DNA of 64,000 nucleotides from Hyphomicrobiales bacterium. Its GTDB lineage: Bacteria > Pseudomonadota > Alphaproteobacteria > Rhizobiales > Ancalomicrobiaceae. The DNA lies in NCBI GenBank assembly GCA_021286855.1, contig JAJTBO010000002.1, positions 248,001 to 312,000 of the forward strand, read 5' to 3'. The position numbers were made by a program, and so were the translations under genes. How positions within the stretch are numbered: position 1 is the stretch's first letter; each line of letters opens with the position of its first letter. Positions 19,207 through 26,198 of the stretch are shown here, piece after piece. Below the pieces are notes generated by a model, which searched no databases, was not told where the DNA came from, and saw only the letters and a list, made by a program, of their open reading frames with translations.

Positions 19207-20108
19207 CCTTCGAGTGGATCAAGATTCCTCAGTCGCTGCTGACGCTGTTCATCGTGCTCAACTACGGCCTGTTGTTGACCGCGCTGGTGCAGAAGATCGC
19301 CGCTCGGGCCGGTCGTCGGCACGGCATTCCGATCTGGCAGAACTACGTCGATCTCCTGAAGAACTACGGCCTCAGGACCAACATCACCCATGGCGTGATG
19401 TACTATCTCGGGCCGGTGTTCCGGCTCTCCGGCGGCGTCGGGCTCCTGCTGTTCGTGCCGACGATCTACGGTTCGGAGATGTTCTCCAACCTGTCGTTCG
19501 CCGGCGATCTGATCCTGGCGCTCTACTTCATCTTCTTCGGGACGCTGGGCATGGCGCTGGGCGCCGGCGAGAGCGGTCATCCCCACGCCGCGATCGGCGT
19601 CAGCCGCGGCCTGTCGCAGGTGACGGCGGCGGAGCTGCCGCTGGCGCTGGCGGTGTTCTCGGTGGCGCTGCAGTACCACACGCTGTCGGTCACCGACATC
19701 GTCGCGGCGCAGCAGGGCGGCGTCGCGCATTGGACGCTCGTCACCAATCCGCTCGCCGTCGTGGCCGGCATGTTCTCCTTCCTCGGATCGATGATGCGGT
19801 CGCCGTTCGACGTCGTTCTGGCTCCGCAGGAGATCCCGATCGGCCCGCCGACCGAATATCACTCCTCCTATCTCGCCCTGATGCAGACCAATCGGGCGAT
19901 CTTTCCGGTCGCCAAGATGGTGATCTACATGAATCTGTTCTTCGGCGGGGCGAGCAGCTGGGCGGAATTCTGTCTGAAGATCTTCTTGATCTACATGGTC
20001 TCGGCGCTGGTCGGCGTCGTCTTCCCGCGCTTCCGGGTCGAGCAGTCGATCCGTTGGTTCCTGACCTGGGCGGTGCCGGTCGGCGTCGCCGCCATTCTCC
20101 TCGTGTGA
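19203..20108 (+). CDS. NuoH/MbhM-like membrane subunit
   Basis: A 301-residue, multi-helix protein of the complex I subunit 1 / hydrogenase subunit 4 (HyfC, MbhM) family, which anchors the soluble redox arm to the pumps. Signature segments include QNYVDLLKNYGL, MRSPFDVVLAPQEI, GPPTEYHSSYLALMQTNR and a C-terminal helix pair. The acidic loop (PFDxxxAxxEI, followed by TEY) matches the conserved NuoH quinone-side loop pattern. Coupled to the pump fusion upstream and 8 bases from the NuoB-like gene. Confidence 0.9.
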   Translation: MTFEWIKIPQSLLTLFIVLNYGLLLTALVQKIAARAGRRHGIPIWQNYVDLLKNYGLRTNITHGVMYYLGPVFRLSGGVGLLLFVPTIYGSEMFSNLSFAGDLILALYFIFFGTLGMALGAGESGHPHAAIGVSRGLSQVTAAELPLALAVFSVALQYHTLSVTDIVAAQQGGVAHWTLVTNPLAVVAGMFSFLGSMMRSPFDVVLAPQEIPIGPPTEYHSSYLALMQTNRAIFPVAKMVIYMNLFFGGASSWAEFCLKIFLIYMVSALVGVVFPRFRVEQSIRWFLTWAVPVGVAAILLV

Positions 20109-20116
20109 GGTCTGCG

Positions 20117-20794
20117 ATGCAGCAAGACGACGTCGTCGAACCGCGGGTTCCGGTCAAGGACGAGCTGAAGAAACGGACGGTCAAGGGGCCGGACGGCTTC
20201 GAGTTCGAGGTCGATCCGATCCACGACTACTATTGCGACGCGCGGCCCGAGGTTCGTCCGGGCTCCTACCTCAAGATCGTCGAGGATCTGTTCAACTGGG
20301 CGCGCTCGGAATCGCTGTGGATCCTCGGTTTCGGCACGGGTTGCGGCGCGATCGAGATGCGGCCGCTGATGACGCCGCGGTTCGACGCCTATCGCTACGG
20401 CATCCAGTGGCGGCCGACGCCGCGGCAGGCCAACCTCTTCGTGATCTCCGGCTATCTGTCGGTGAAGACGCTGAAGCGGGTGATCCGCTCCTACGAGCAG
20501 ATGCAGAACCCGAAATACGTCGTCGGCCTGGGCTCCTGCACGGTCAACGGCGGGATGTACTGGGACAGCTACAACACCATCAAGAAGCTCGACGAATACC
20601 TGCCGGTCGACGTCTACGTCACCGGTTGCATGCCGCGTCCCGAGGCGCTGCTCGCCGGTTTCGAAGAACTGAAGCGGATCATCCGCGCCGGCAAGGGCGA
20701 GGGGGCGAACCTCTACGCGAAGAACTTCGATTGGTACAAGGCCAACCAGAAGCGTGTGATCCACGACTGGGACATGCCGGACTACAATTGGTGA
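20117..20794 (+). CDS. NuoB/MbhJ-like small subunit with altered cluster motif
   Basis: A 225-residue protein of the NuoB/hydrogenase small-subunit family, expected to hold the iron-sulfur cluster nearest the catalytic site. The usual tandem-cysteine motif CCAIEM is GCGAIEM here: Cys76 is kept and residue 77 is glycine. Two further ligands are in place, Cys141 (GLGSCTVNGG) and Cys171 (VTGCMPRPEALL). The cluster would thus have three protein cysteines. The N-terminal ~55 residues before WARSESLWILGFG are a charged extension. This is not a sequencing gap: the frame is intact and the flanking IEMRPLMTPRFD is normal. A similar loss is compatible with the site-differentiated cluster described for archaeal Mbs. 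Confidence 0.88.
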   Translation: MQQDDVVEPRVPVKDELKKRTVKGPDGFEFEVDPIHDYYCDARPEVRPGSYLKIVEDLFNWARSESLWILGFGTGCGAIEMRPLMTPRFDAYRYGIQWRPTPRQANLFVISGYLSVKTLKRVIRSYEQMQNPKYVVGLGSCTVNGGMYWDSYNTIKKLDEYLPVDVYVTGCMPRPEALLAGFEELKRIIRAGKGEGANLYAKNFDWYKANQKRVIHDWDMPDYNW

Positions 20795-20799
20795 GGCCG

Positions 20800-21336
20800 A
20801 TGCGGACACTTCTCGAAAACCTGAAGGAACGATTCCCGCTCGGTCCGATCACCGAACAGCGGCCCGACCTCGTCTTCGTCACGGTCGAGCGGAGCGGCCT
20901 GCGTCCGCTGCTCGCCCACCTGCGCGACCGGGAGGGGTTCACCCATCTGGTGCTGCTCACGGCGGTCGACTGGATCGAGGAGAACCTGTTCCAGCTCACC
21001 TATCTCGTCCACGACCGGCGGCGCGGGCGCGACATCGGCCTGCGCGTCCTCGTGCCGCGCGACGCGGCGGAGATGGAGACCATCCACGACCTGTGGCCGA
21101 CCGCGGCGACCTATCAGCGCGAGCTTCGCGAGATGTTCGGCATCGGCTTCCCCGGCAGCCCGCGGGTCGACGAGGAGTTCATCCTGGAGGGGTGGGTCGA
21201 CCTGCCGCCCTATCGGCGCGACTTCGACACCAAGGCCTTCGCGGAAGAGGCCTTCGCGCATCGCCCCGGTCGCGAGACGCACGACCCGGCGACCCACATG
21301 CGCGAGCGTCTCACCGCGCAGGGGAGAGCGAAATGA
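20800..21336 (+). CDS. NuoC/MbhK-like subunit
   Basis: A 178-residue soluble protein of the complex I 30-kDa / MbhK family, which clamps the NuoB- and NuoD-like subunits. The family signature is WPTAATYQRELREMFGIGF with the typical ERExxxxxG pattern, followed by ILEGWVDLPPYRRDF. It is 5 bases downstream of the NuoB-like gene and overlaps the NuoD-like start by ATGA. In ordinary complex I of this lineage nuoC and nuoD lie in a different operon context, so this is a second, paralogous set. Confidence 0.88.
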   Translation: MRTLLENLKERFPLGPITEQRPDLVFVTVERSGLRPLLAHLRDREGFTHLVLLTAVDWIEENLFQLTYLVHDRRRGRDIGLRVLVPRDAAEMETIHDLWPTAATYQRELREMFGIGFPGSPRVDEEFILEGWVDLPPYRRDFDTKAFAEEAFAHRPGRETHDPATHMRERLTAQGRAK

Positions 21337-22529
21337 CCCGGCACGAGACGATTTCCAACCCCGAGACGGTCCTGCCGGCGACGCCGATCGCGCTCGCGCC
21401 GGAGCGGCCGGCGATCGACCTCTCGTCGGGCAAATATCTCAAACTGTGGCAGGGACCGCAGCATCCCGGCATCACCGGCAACATGTCGGTCGAGCTGACC
21501 GTCTGCGGCGACGAGGTGGTCGAGGGCAAGACCCACGTCGGTTATCTGCATCGCGGCTTCGAGAAGCTGATGGAGCGGCGCAGCTTCATCCAGTGTTTCC
21601 CGATCGTCTGTCGGGTCTGCGTGCCGGAGCCCGACTTCAACGAATATTGCTACGCCGGGGCGATCGAGGAGCTGGCCGGCATCGAGGCGCCGATCCGGGC
21701 GCAGTGGATCCGCACGCTGATCCTGGAGATGGGCCGGATCAACAGCTACCTGATGTATCTCGGCGGTCAGGCGGGGGCGCTCGGCCTCGGCGTCGTCGGC
21801 CAGTGGACGACCTATGTGCGCGATCTGATGCTCGATCGGTTCGAGGAACTGACGGGCGCGCGGATCTACCACATGTTCATCCTGCCCGGCGGCGTGCGCG
21901 ACGGTCTGCCCGAGGGCTTCGACGGCCGGATGGAGGAGACGCTTCGCGAGATCGAGCGCACCATGGCCGACGTCGACGAGGTGATGTTCCACAACGCGGT
22001 CTTCAAGAAGCGCACCAAGGGGGTCGGCGTCATCCCGCCGGAGCTGATCGACGCCTATGGCGTGACCGGTCCCAATGCGCGGGCGGCGGGCCTTCCCAAC
22101 GACGTGCGCCGGGATCAGCCCTATCTGGTCTATCCGCAGCTCTCCTTCGAACCGGTGACGGCGACGGCCTCCGACATGTTCGCGCGGTCCGACGTACGCC
22201 GGCGCGACCTCTTGATGTCGGTCGATCTGATCCGCCAGATCCTCGCCGACATGCCGCGCGAGGGCGCGCTGATGGCGAAACTGCCGAACGTCCTGCACTG
22301 GAAGATCCCGCGCGGCGAGACCTATGTGCGGGGCGAATGCTCGCGCGGCGAATACGGCTATTACGCGGTCACCGACGGCAGCGGCTTCCCGCGCCGGATC
22401 AACGTGCGCGGCCCCTCCTACACCCACGCGATGGCGCTGCTCGAGCATCTGATCCCGGGCACCAACATCGCCGACGTGGCCGCCCTGATGGTGTCGCTGC
22501 ACACCTATCCGCCCGAGATCGAGAGGTGA
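21333..22529 (+). CDS. NuoD/MbhL-like large subunit with one CxxC, no C-terminal Ni motif
   Basis: A 398-residue protein of the complex I 49-kDa / [NiFe]-hydrogenase large-subunit family. The N-terminal motif keeps a cysteine pair, CRVC (Cys93, Cys96), where hydrogenases have RxCGxC and NuoD has lost the cysteines. The C-terminal hydrogenase motif DPCxxC is absent: the protein ends SLHTYPPEIER. Other conserved blocks are QHPGITGNMSVELTV, THVGYLHRGFEKLMERR, ILEMGRINSYLMYLG and RGECSRGEYGYYAVTDG. With two of four Ni ligands missing it should not be an active [NiFe] hydrogenase. This resembles the intermediate Mbx/Mbs branch. Confidence 0.88.
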   Translation: MTRHETISNPETVLPATPIALAPERPAIDLSSGKYLKLWQGPQHPGITGNMSVELTVCGDEVVEGKTHVGYLHRGFEKLMERRSFIQCFPIVCRVCVPEPDFNEYCYAGAIEELAGIEAPIRAQWIRTLILEMGRINSYLMYLGGQAGALGLGVVGQWTTYVRDLMLDRFEELTGARIYHMFILPGGVRDGLPEGFDGRMEETLREIERTMADVDEVMFHNAVFKKRTKGVGVIPPELIDAYGVTGPNARAAGLPNDVRRDQPYLVYPQLSFEPVTATASDMFARSDVRRRDLLMSVDLIRQILADMPREGALMAKLPNVLHWKIPRGETYVRGECSRGEYGYYAVTDGSGFPRRINVRGPSYTHAMALLEHLIPGTNIADVAALMVSLHTYPPEIER

Positions 22530-22535
22530 ACGACC

Positions 22536-24335
22536 ATGCGTGACGTCCTCTCTCCGTTTCTCGCCTGGAAGAACCTGTTCCGCGATCCGGTCTCGATCCC
22601 GGACCCGCTGAACCGGCCGGCGGCGGCGCGCTATCGCGGCTTCCACCAGAACGACGTCGATCTGTGCATCGGCTGCGGCACCTGCGAGACGATCTGCCAG
22701 AACGCCGCCATCGACATGGTTCCGGTTCCCGGCCACGAACCGAAGGACGGCGACAGCGGCCTGAGGCCGCGCATCGACTACGGCCGCTGCTGCTGGTGCG
22801 CGCTGTGCGTCGACGTCTGTACGACCGGCTCGCTGACCATGTCGAACGACTACACCTGGATCGACGCCGATCCGGAGGCGTTCCGCTTCACCCCCGGCGT
22901 CGACGCCAAGCCCTGGGACGGGGCGGAACTCGGCTATCGCCGTCCCGACGGGCATCGGCTGACGGCGCCCGACCGTATCGCGATGGGCGAACGCGAGGCC
23001 GAGGATCGGGTCTGCGACTTCGCCGAGATCGTCCTCGGCTACGACGTCGAGGCGGCGCGGCGCGAAGCCGACCGCTGCGTCGAATGCGGGTTGTGCATCG
23101 CCTCCTGCCCGACCCACATGGACATTCCGCAGTACATCGCGGCGGTGCGCGACGGCGACTACGAACGCGGCGTCGAACTGCTCTATCGGACCAATCCGTT
23201 CTCCAACTCCTGCGGCCGGGTCTGCACCCACGTCTGCGAGACCGCCTGCGCCATGGCCCACGAGGGCGAGCCGATCGCCATCCGTTGGCTGAAGCGCCAC
23301 ATCATGGATCAGGTGCCACCGGCGCGGGTGCACGAGATCGTCGGCGCTCCGGCGCCCTCGACGGGCCGGAAGATCGCCGTCGTCGGCTCCGGTCCGGCCG
23401 GCCTCACCGCGGCCTTCGATCTCGCCAAGGCGGGGCACGCGGTGACGGTCTTCGAGGTCCGCGCCGCGGCCGGCGGCATGCTGCGCTACGGCATCCCGTC
23501 CTATCGACTGCCCTACGACCAGCTCGATCGCGACATCGACGCGATCACGGCGCTCGGCGTCGAGATCCGTTGCGACCAGCAGGTCGGCCGCGACGTCACC
23601 ATGGACGAGCTGCGCGACGGCCACGACGCGGTGATCCTGGCGATCGGCCTGCATCTCGGCCGCTCGCTGCGCATGCCCGGCTCCGACCACCCGCAGGTTC
23701 GCAAGGCGGTCGATCTGTTGCGGGCGGTCACCGACGGCGAGACCTTCGAGGCGCCGCGTCGCGCGGTGGTGATCGGCGGCGGCAACGTCGCCATGGACAT
23801 CGCCCGCACGCTCGCCCGCCTGCAGACGCAGACCCACGGCGCCGTCGACGTCAAGGTGACGACCCGCAAGGAGGCCCCCGGCCAGATGAACGCCGACCCC
23901 GAAGAAGTGCGGGAATGCGGCGAGGAAGGCGTCGAGATCATCTATTCGCGCGGTCCGCAGCGGGTCCTGATCGACGACGACGGCCGGCTCGCCGGGCTCC
24001 TGACGTGGCGCATCGTCTCGCGCGCCGACGCGAAGGGCCGGTTCGTGCCGAGCGCCGACGAGAGCGACGCGATCGTGCATCCGGCCGACATGGTGGTGGA
24101 GGCGACCGGTCAGGCCGCCGACGTCGGCCTGCTCGGCGCGGCGCTGACCGAGGAACTGGAGTGGAACCGCGACCGCCTCGCCGTCGACGCCGAGGGACGG
24201 ACGTCCGTGCCGTGGCTGTGGGCGGCCGGCGACTGCATCGAGGGCTCCGACGCCGTGCATGCGGTGGCGGCGGGCCATCGGGTGGCGGCCGGCATCGCCC
24301 GCGTGTTCGCCGAAGCGACGATTGCGAGGAGCTGA
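22536..24335 (+). CDS. NuoI-like ferredoxin fused to GltD/NfnB-type NAD(P)H oxidoreductase
   Basis: A 599-residue fusion. Residues ~1-130 are a NuoI/MbhN-type di-cluster ferredoxin: CIGCGTCETICQ from Cys44 and CWCALCVDVC after GRC. Residues ~180-270 form the GltD-type N-terminal cluster domain (CVECGLCIASCPTHMDIP, then SCGRVCTHVCETAC). The rest is the pyridine-nucleotide flavoprotein: FAD motif VVGSGPAGLTAAF near 281, NAD(P)H motif VVIGGGNVAMDIA near 411 and the second FAD contact WAAGDCIEGSDAVHAVAAGH. This would link the membrane complex to NAD(P)H or, through the clusters, ferredoxin. Direction of electron flow is not shown by sequence. Confidence 0.9.
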   Translation: MRDVLSPFLAWKNLFRDPVSIPDPLNRPAAARYRGFHQNDVDLCIGCGTCETICQNAAIDMVPVPGHEPKDGDSGLRPRIDYGRCCWCALCVDVCTTGSLTMSNDYTWIDADPEAFRFTPGVDAKPWDGAELGYRRPDGHRLTAPDRIAMGEREAEDRVCDFAEIVLGYDVEAARREADRCVECGLCIASCPTHMDIPQYIAAVRDGDYERGVELLYRTNPFSNSCGRVCTHVCETACAMAHEGEPIAIRWLKRHIMDQVPPARVHEIVGAPAPSTGRKIAVVGSGPAGLTAAFDLAKAGHAVTVFEVRAAAGGMLRYGIPSYRLPYDQLDRDIDAITALGVEIRCDQQVGRDVTMDELRDGHDAVILAIGLHLGRSLRMPGSDHPQVRKAVDLLRAVTDGETFEAPRRAVVIGGGNVAMDIARTLARLQTQTHGAVDVKVTTRKEAPGQMNADPEEVRECGEEGVEIIYSRGPQRVLIDDDGRLAGLLTWRIVSRADAKGRFVPSADESDAIVHPADMVVEATGQAADVGLLGAALTEELEWNRDRLAVDAEGRTSVPWLWAAGDCIEGSDAVHAVAAGHRVAAGIARVFAEATIARS

Positions 24336-24337
24336 CG

Positions 24338-24835
24338 ATGCCCGAAGGCAAAGGCCACGCCGAGCTGAAGACCCTGACCAGCCTCAGGGACGTGCTCACC
24401 GTCGCGACCCGGTTCGAGCGGATCGCGCGGGACTTCTACCGGGATCTCACGCCGAAGGTGAGCAAGAACATCCGCTGGCTGGTCGAGGAGCTGGCGGTCG
24501 AAGAGCAGCGCCACTACGACCTGTTCCTCGAACTCGCCGGCCGCGCCGACGTCGAAGCGGTTCTGCAGGTCGAGGTCGAGCGGCCGGTCGAGGATCGCAA
24601 GATCTTCGACAGCGTCCACGCGCCCGATCTCGGCGAGACGCCGGACGATCAGGCGGTGCTGCAATATGCGCTGGCGCGCGAGCGCGCGGCGATGACGCAA
24701 TACGGGGCGCTGGCCGAGACGACGCCGCCCGGCCCGTTGCGGGACACGTTCCGCTTCCTCGCCAACGAAGAGACGAAGCACAAGAACGAGCTGGAGGTGG
24801 TCTACGACCGGCTCGTCGTCGGCGACGGCGGCTGA
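24338..24835 (+). CDS. Ferritin-like / rubrerythrin-type diiron protein
   Basis: A 165-residue four-helix bundle with diiron ligands typical of the ferritin-like/rubrerythrin fold: a glutamate in RFERIARDFYRDL, the ExxH motif in VEEQRHYDLFLELA, a glutamate in ALARERAAMTQY and a second ExxH in NEETKHKNELEVVY. There is no rubredoxin domain. Family members reduce peroxide or O2 or store iron. It starts 2 bases after the flavoprotein fusion, so it ends the operon and may protect or assist the complex. Its electron donor is unknown. Confidence 0.82.
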   Translation: MPEGKGHAELKTLTSLRDVLTVATRFERIARDFYRDLTPKVSKNIRWLVEELAVEEQRHYDLFLELAGRADVEAVLQVEVERPVEDRKIFDSVHAPDLGETPDDQAVLQYALARERAAMTQYGALAETTPPGPLRDTFRFLANEETKHKNELEVVYDRLVVGDGG

Positions 24836-24932
24836 GCGCGGCCTCGGATCGGTGAGGCGGGCGCGTTCTCCGGGCGGCGCCGCCGTGCTAGCCTTCCTTC
24901 GGTTCGCTTCGCCGATCGAAAGGGGGGGCTCG

Positions 24933-26162
24933 TTGCGGAACCTTCGACGTTTCTTCGCCCTCGGTCTGGCGATCTCTGCGCTCGGCGGCCCGGCGGTCGC
25001 CGGAGACGCCGCCTTCGCCCGCTTTCTTTCGTCGATGAAGCCGGAAGCGGAGGCCGTGGGCGTCTCCGCCGAGACCTTCGATCGGGAGACGCGGGGCCTC
25101 GAACCCGACTATGGCCTGCCCGACCTCGCGCTTCCCGGGCGGCCGGAGACGGGCGCGCCGGCGCAGCCGGAGTTCGTGCGCCCGCCCGCCGACTACGTGA
25201 AGGAGGCGACGATCGCCGGGCTGGCGAACGAAGGGCGGAAGCTCTTGTCGCGCCATCGCGCCGCGCTCGATCGGATCGAGGCGCGGTTCGGCGTGCCGGC
25301 GACGATGGTGCTGGCGATCTGGGGGCGGGAGACCGACTACGGCCGCTCGCCGGAGCGCTACGACGGGCTGCGGGTGGTCGCCACCCAGGCCTTCGTCGGT
25401 CGGCGCAAGGAGCAGTATCGCCGCGAGTTCGTGCTGGCCTTGAAGCTCCTCGACGAGGGCGCGGTGAGCCGCAAGGCGTTCCGCGCCTCCTGGGCGGGGG
25501 CGACCGGGCTCACTCAGTTCCTGCCTTCGGAATATTATGATCACGGCGCGGACGGCGACGGCGACGGCCGCGTCGACATCTGGGGCTCGGCGCCCGACGC
25601 GCTCGCCTCGGCCGCGAAACAGCTCGCCGACAAGGGGTGGAAGTCGGGCGTGCGTTGGGCCTTCGAGGTGCGCGCGCCGGCGCGGGTCGATTGCACCGAG
25701 GGCGTGCCGGAGGTGCGGCGGCCCTTGGGCGCGTGGTTCGACGCGGGTTTCGCGCCGCTCGGCGCGGCGAAGCCGGGGCGGAGCGAGCGGGCCGAGCCGG
25801 CCTCGCTGTTGCAGCCGGAGGGCGCGCACGGGCCGGCGTTCCTGACGACGCGAAACTATTTCGTGATCAAGGACTACAACTTCTCCGATCTCTACGTGCT
25901 CTTCGTCGGTCATCTCTCCGATCGGATCGACGGCGGCGGGCCGTTCGTGACGTCGTGGACGGCGTCGCGGCAGTTGAAGACCGCCTCGGTCGAGGCGATG
26001 CAGCGCCACCTCACGCGGCTCGGCTTCTATCGCGACAAGATCGACGGCAAGGCCGGAATGCTGACCCGTTCGGCGCTCGGCGCGTTCCAGAAGTCGGCCG
26101 GTCTGACGGTCGACTGTTGGCCGAGCGACGCCGCGCTCGAGGCGCTTTCGGCGGCGAAGTGA
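24933..26162 (+). CDS. Lytic murein transglycosylase with peptidoglycan-binding domain
   Basis: MltB-type lytic transglycosylase that cleaves peptidoglycan glycan strands to 1,6-anhydro products in the periplasm. 409 residues from TTG 24933, which follows the strong ribosome site AAGGGGGG and gives a signal peptide (RRFFALGLAISALGGPAVA). The catalytic glutamate is Glu133 in GRETDYGRSP, with the later motif SWAGATGLTQFLPSEYYDHG. The C-terminal ~60 residues (VEAMQRHLTRLGFYRDKIDG, LTRSALGAFQKSAG) are a PG_binding_1 domain. An ATG at 24852 would place 27 extra residues before the signal peptide and is disfavoured. It is separate from the preceding operon. Confidence 0.9.
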   Translation: MRNLRRFFALGLAISALGGPAVAGDAAFARFLSSMKPEAEAVGVSAETFDRETRGLEPDYGLPDLALPGRPETGAPAQPEFVRPPADYVKEATIAGLANEGRKLLSRHRAALDRIEARFGVPATMVLAIWGRETDYGRSPERYDGLRVVATQAFVGRRKEQYRREFVLALKLLDEGAVSRKAFRASWAGATGLTQFLPSEYYDHGADGDGDGRVDIWGSAPDALASAAKQLADKGWKSGVRWAFEVRAPARVDCTEGVPEVRRPLGAWFDAGFAPLGAAKPGRSERAEPASLLQPEGAHGPAFLTTRNYFVIKDYNFSDLYVLFVGHLSDRIDGGGPFVTSWTASRQLKTASVEAMQRHLTRLGFYRDKIDGKAGMLTRSALGAFQKSAGLTVDCWPSDAALEALSAAK

Positions 26163-26198
26163 GGCGCGGGCGGCGCGGCCGGCCGGCATGACCCTATC

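Noticed and set aside
21333-22529. NuoD-like protein as a [NiFe] hydrogenase catalytic subunit
   Set aside because: Only the first CxxC is present; the C-terminal DPCxxC motif is missing and no maturation tail exists.
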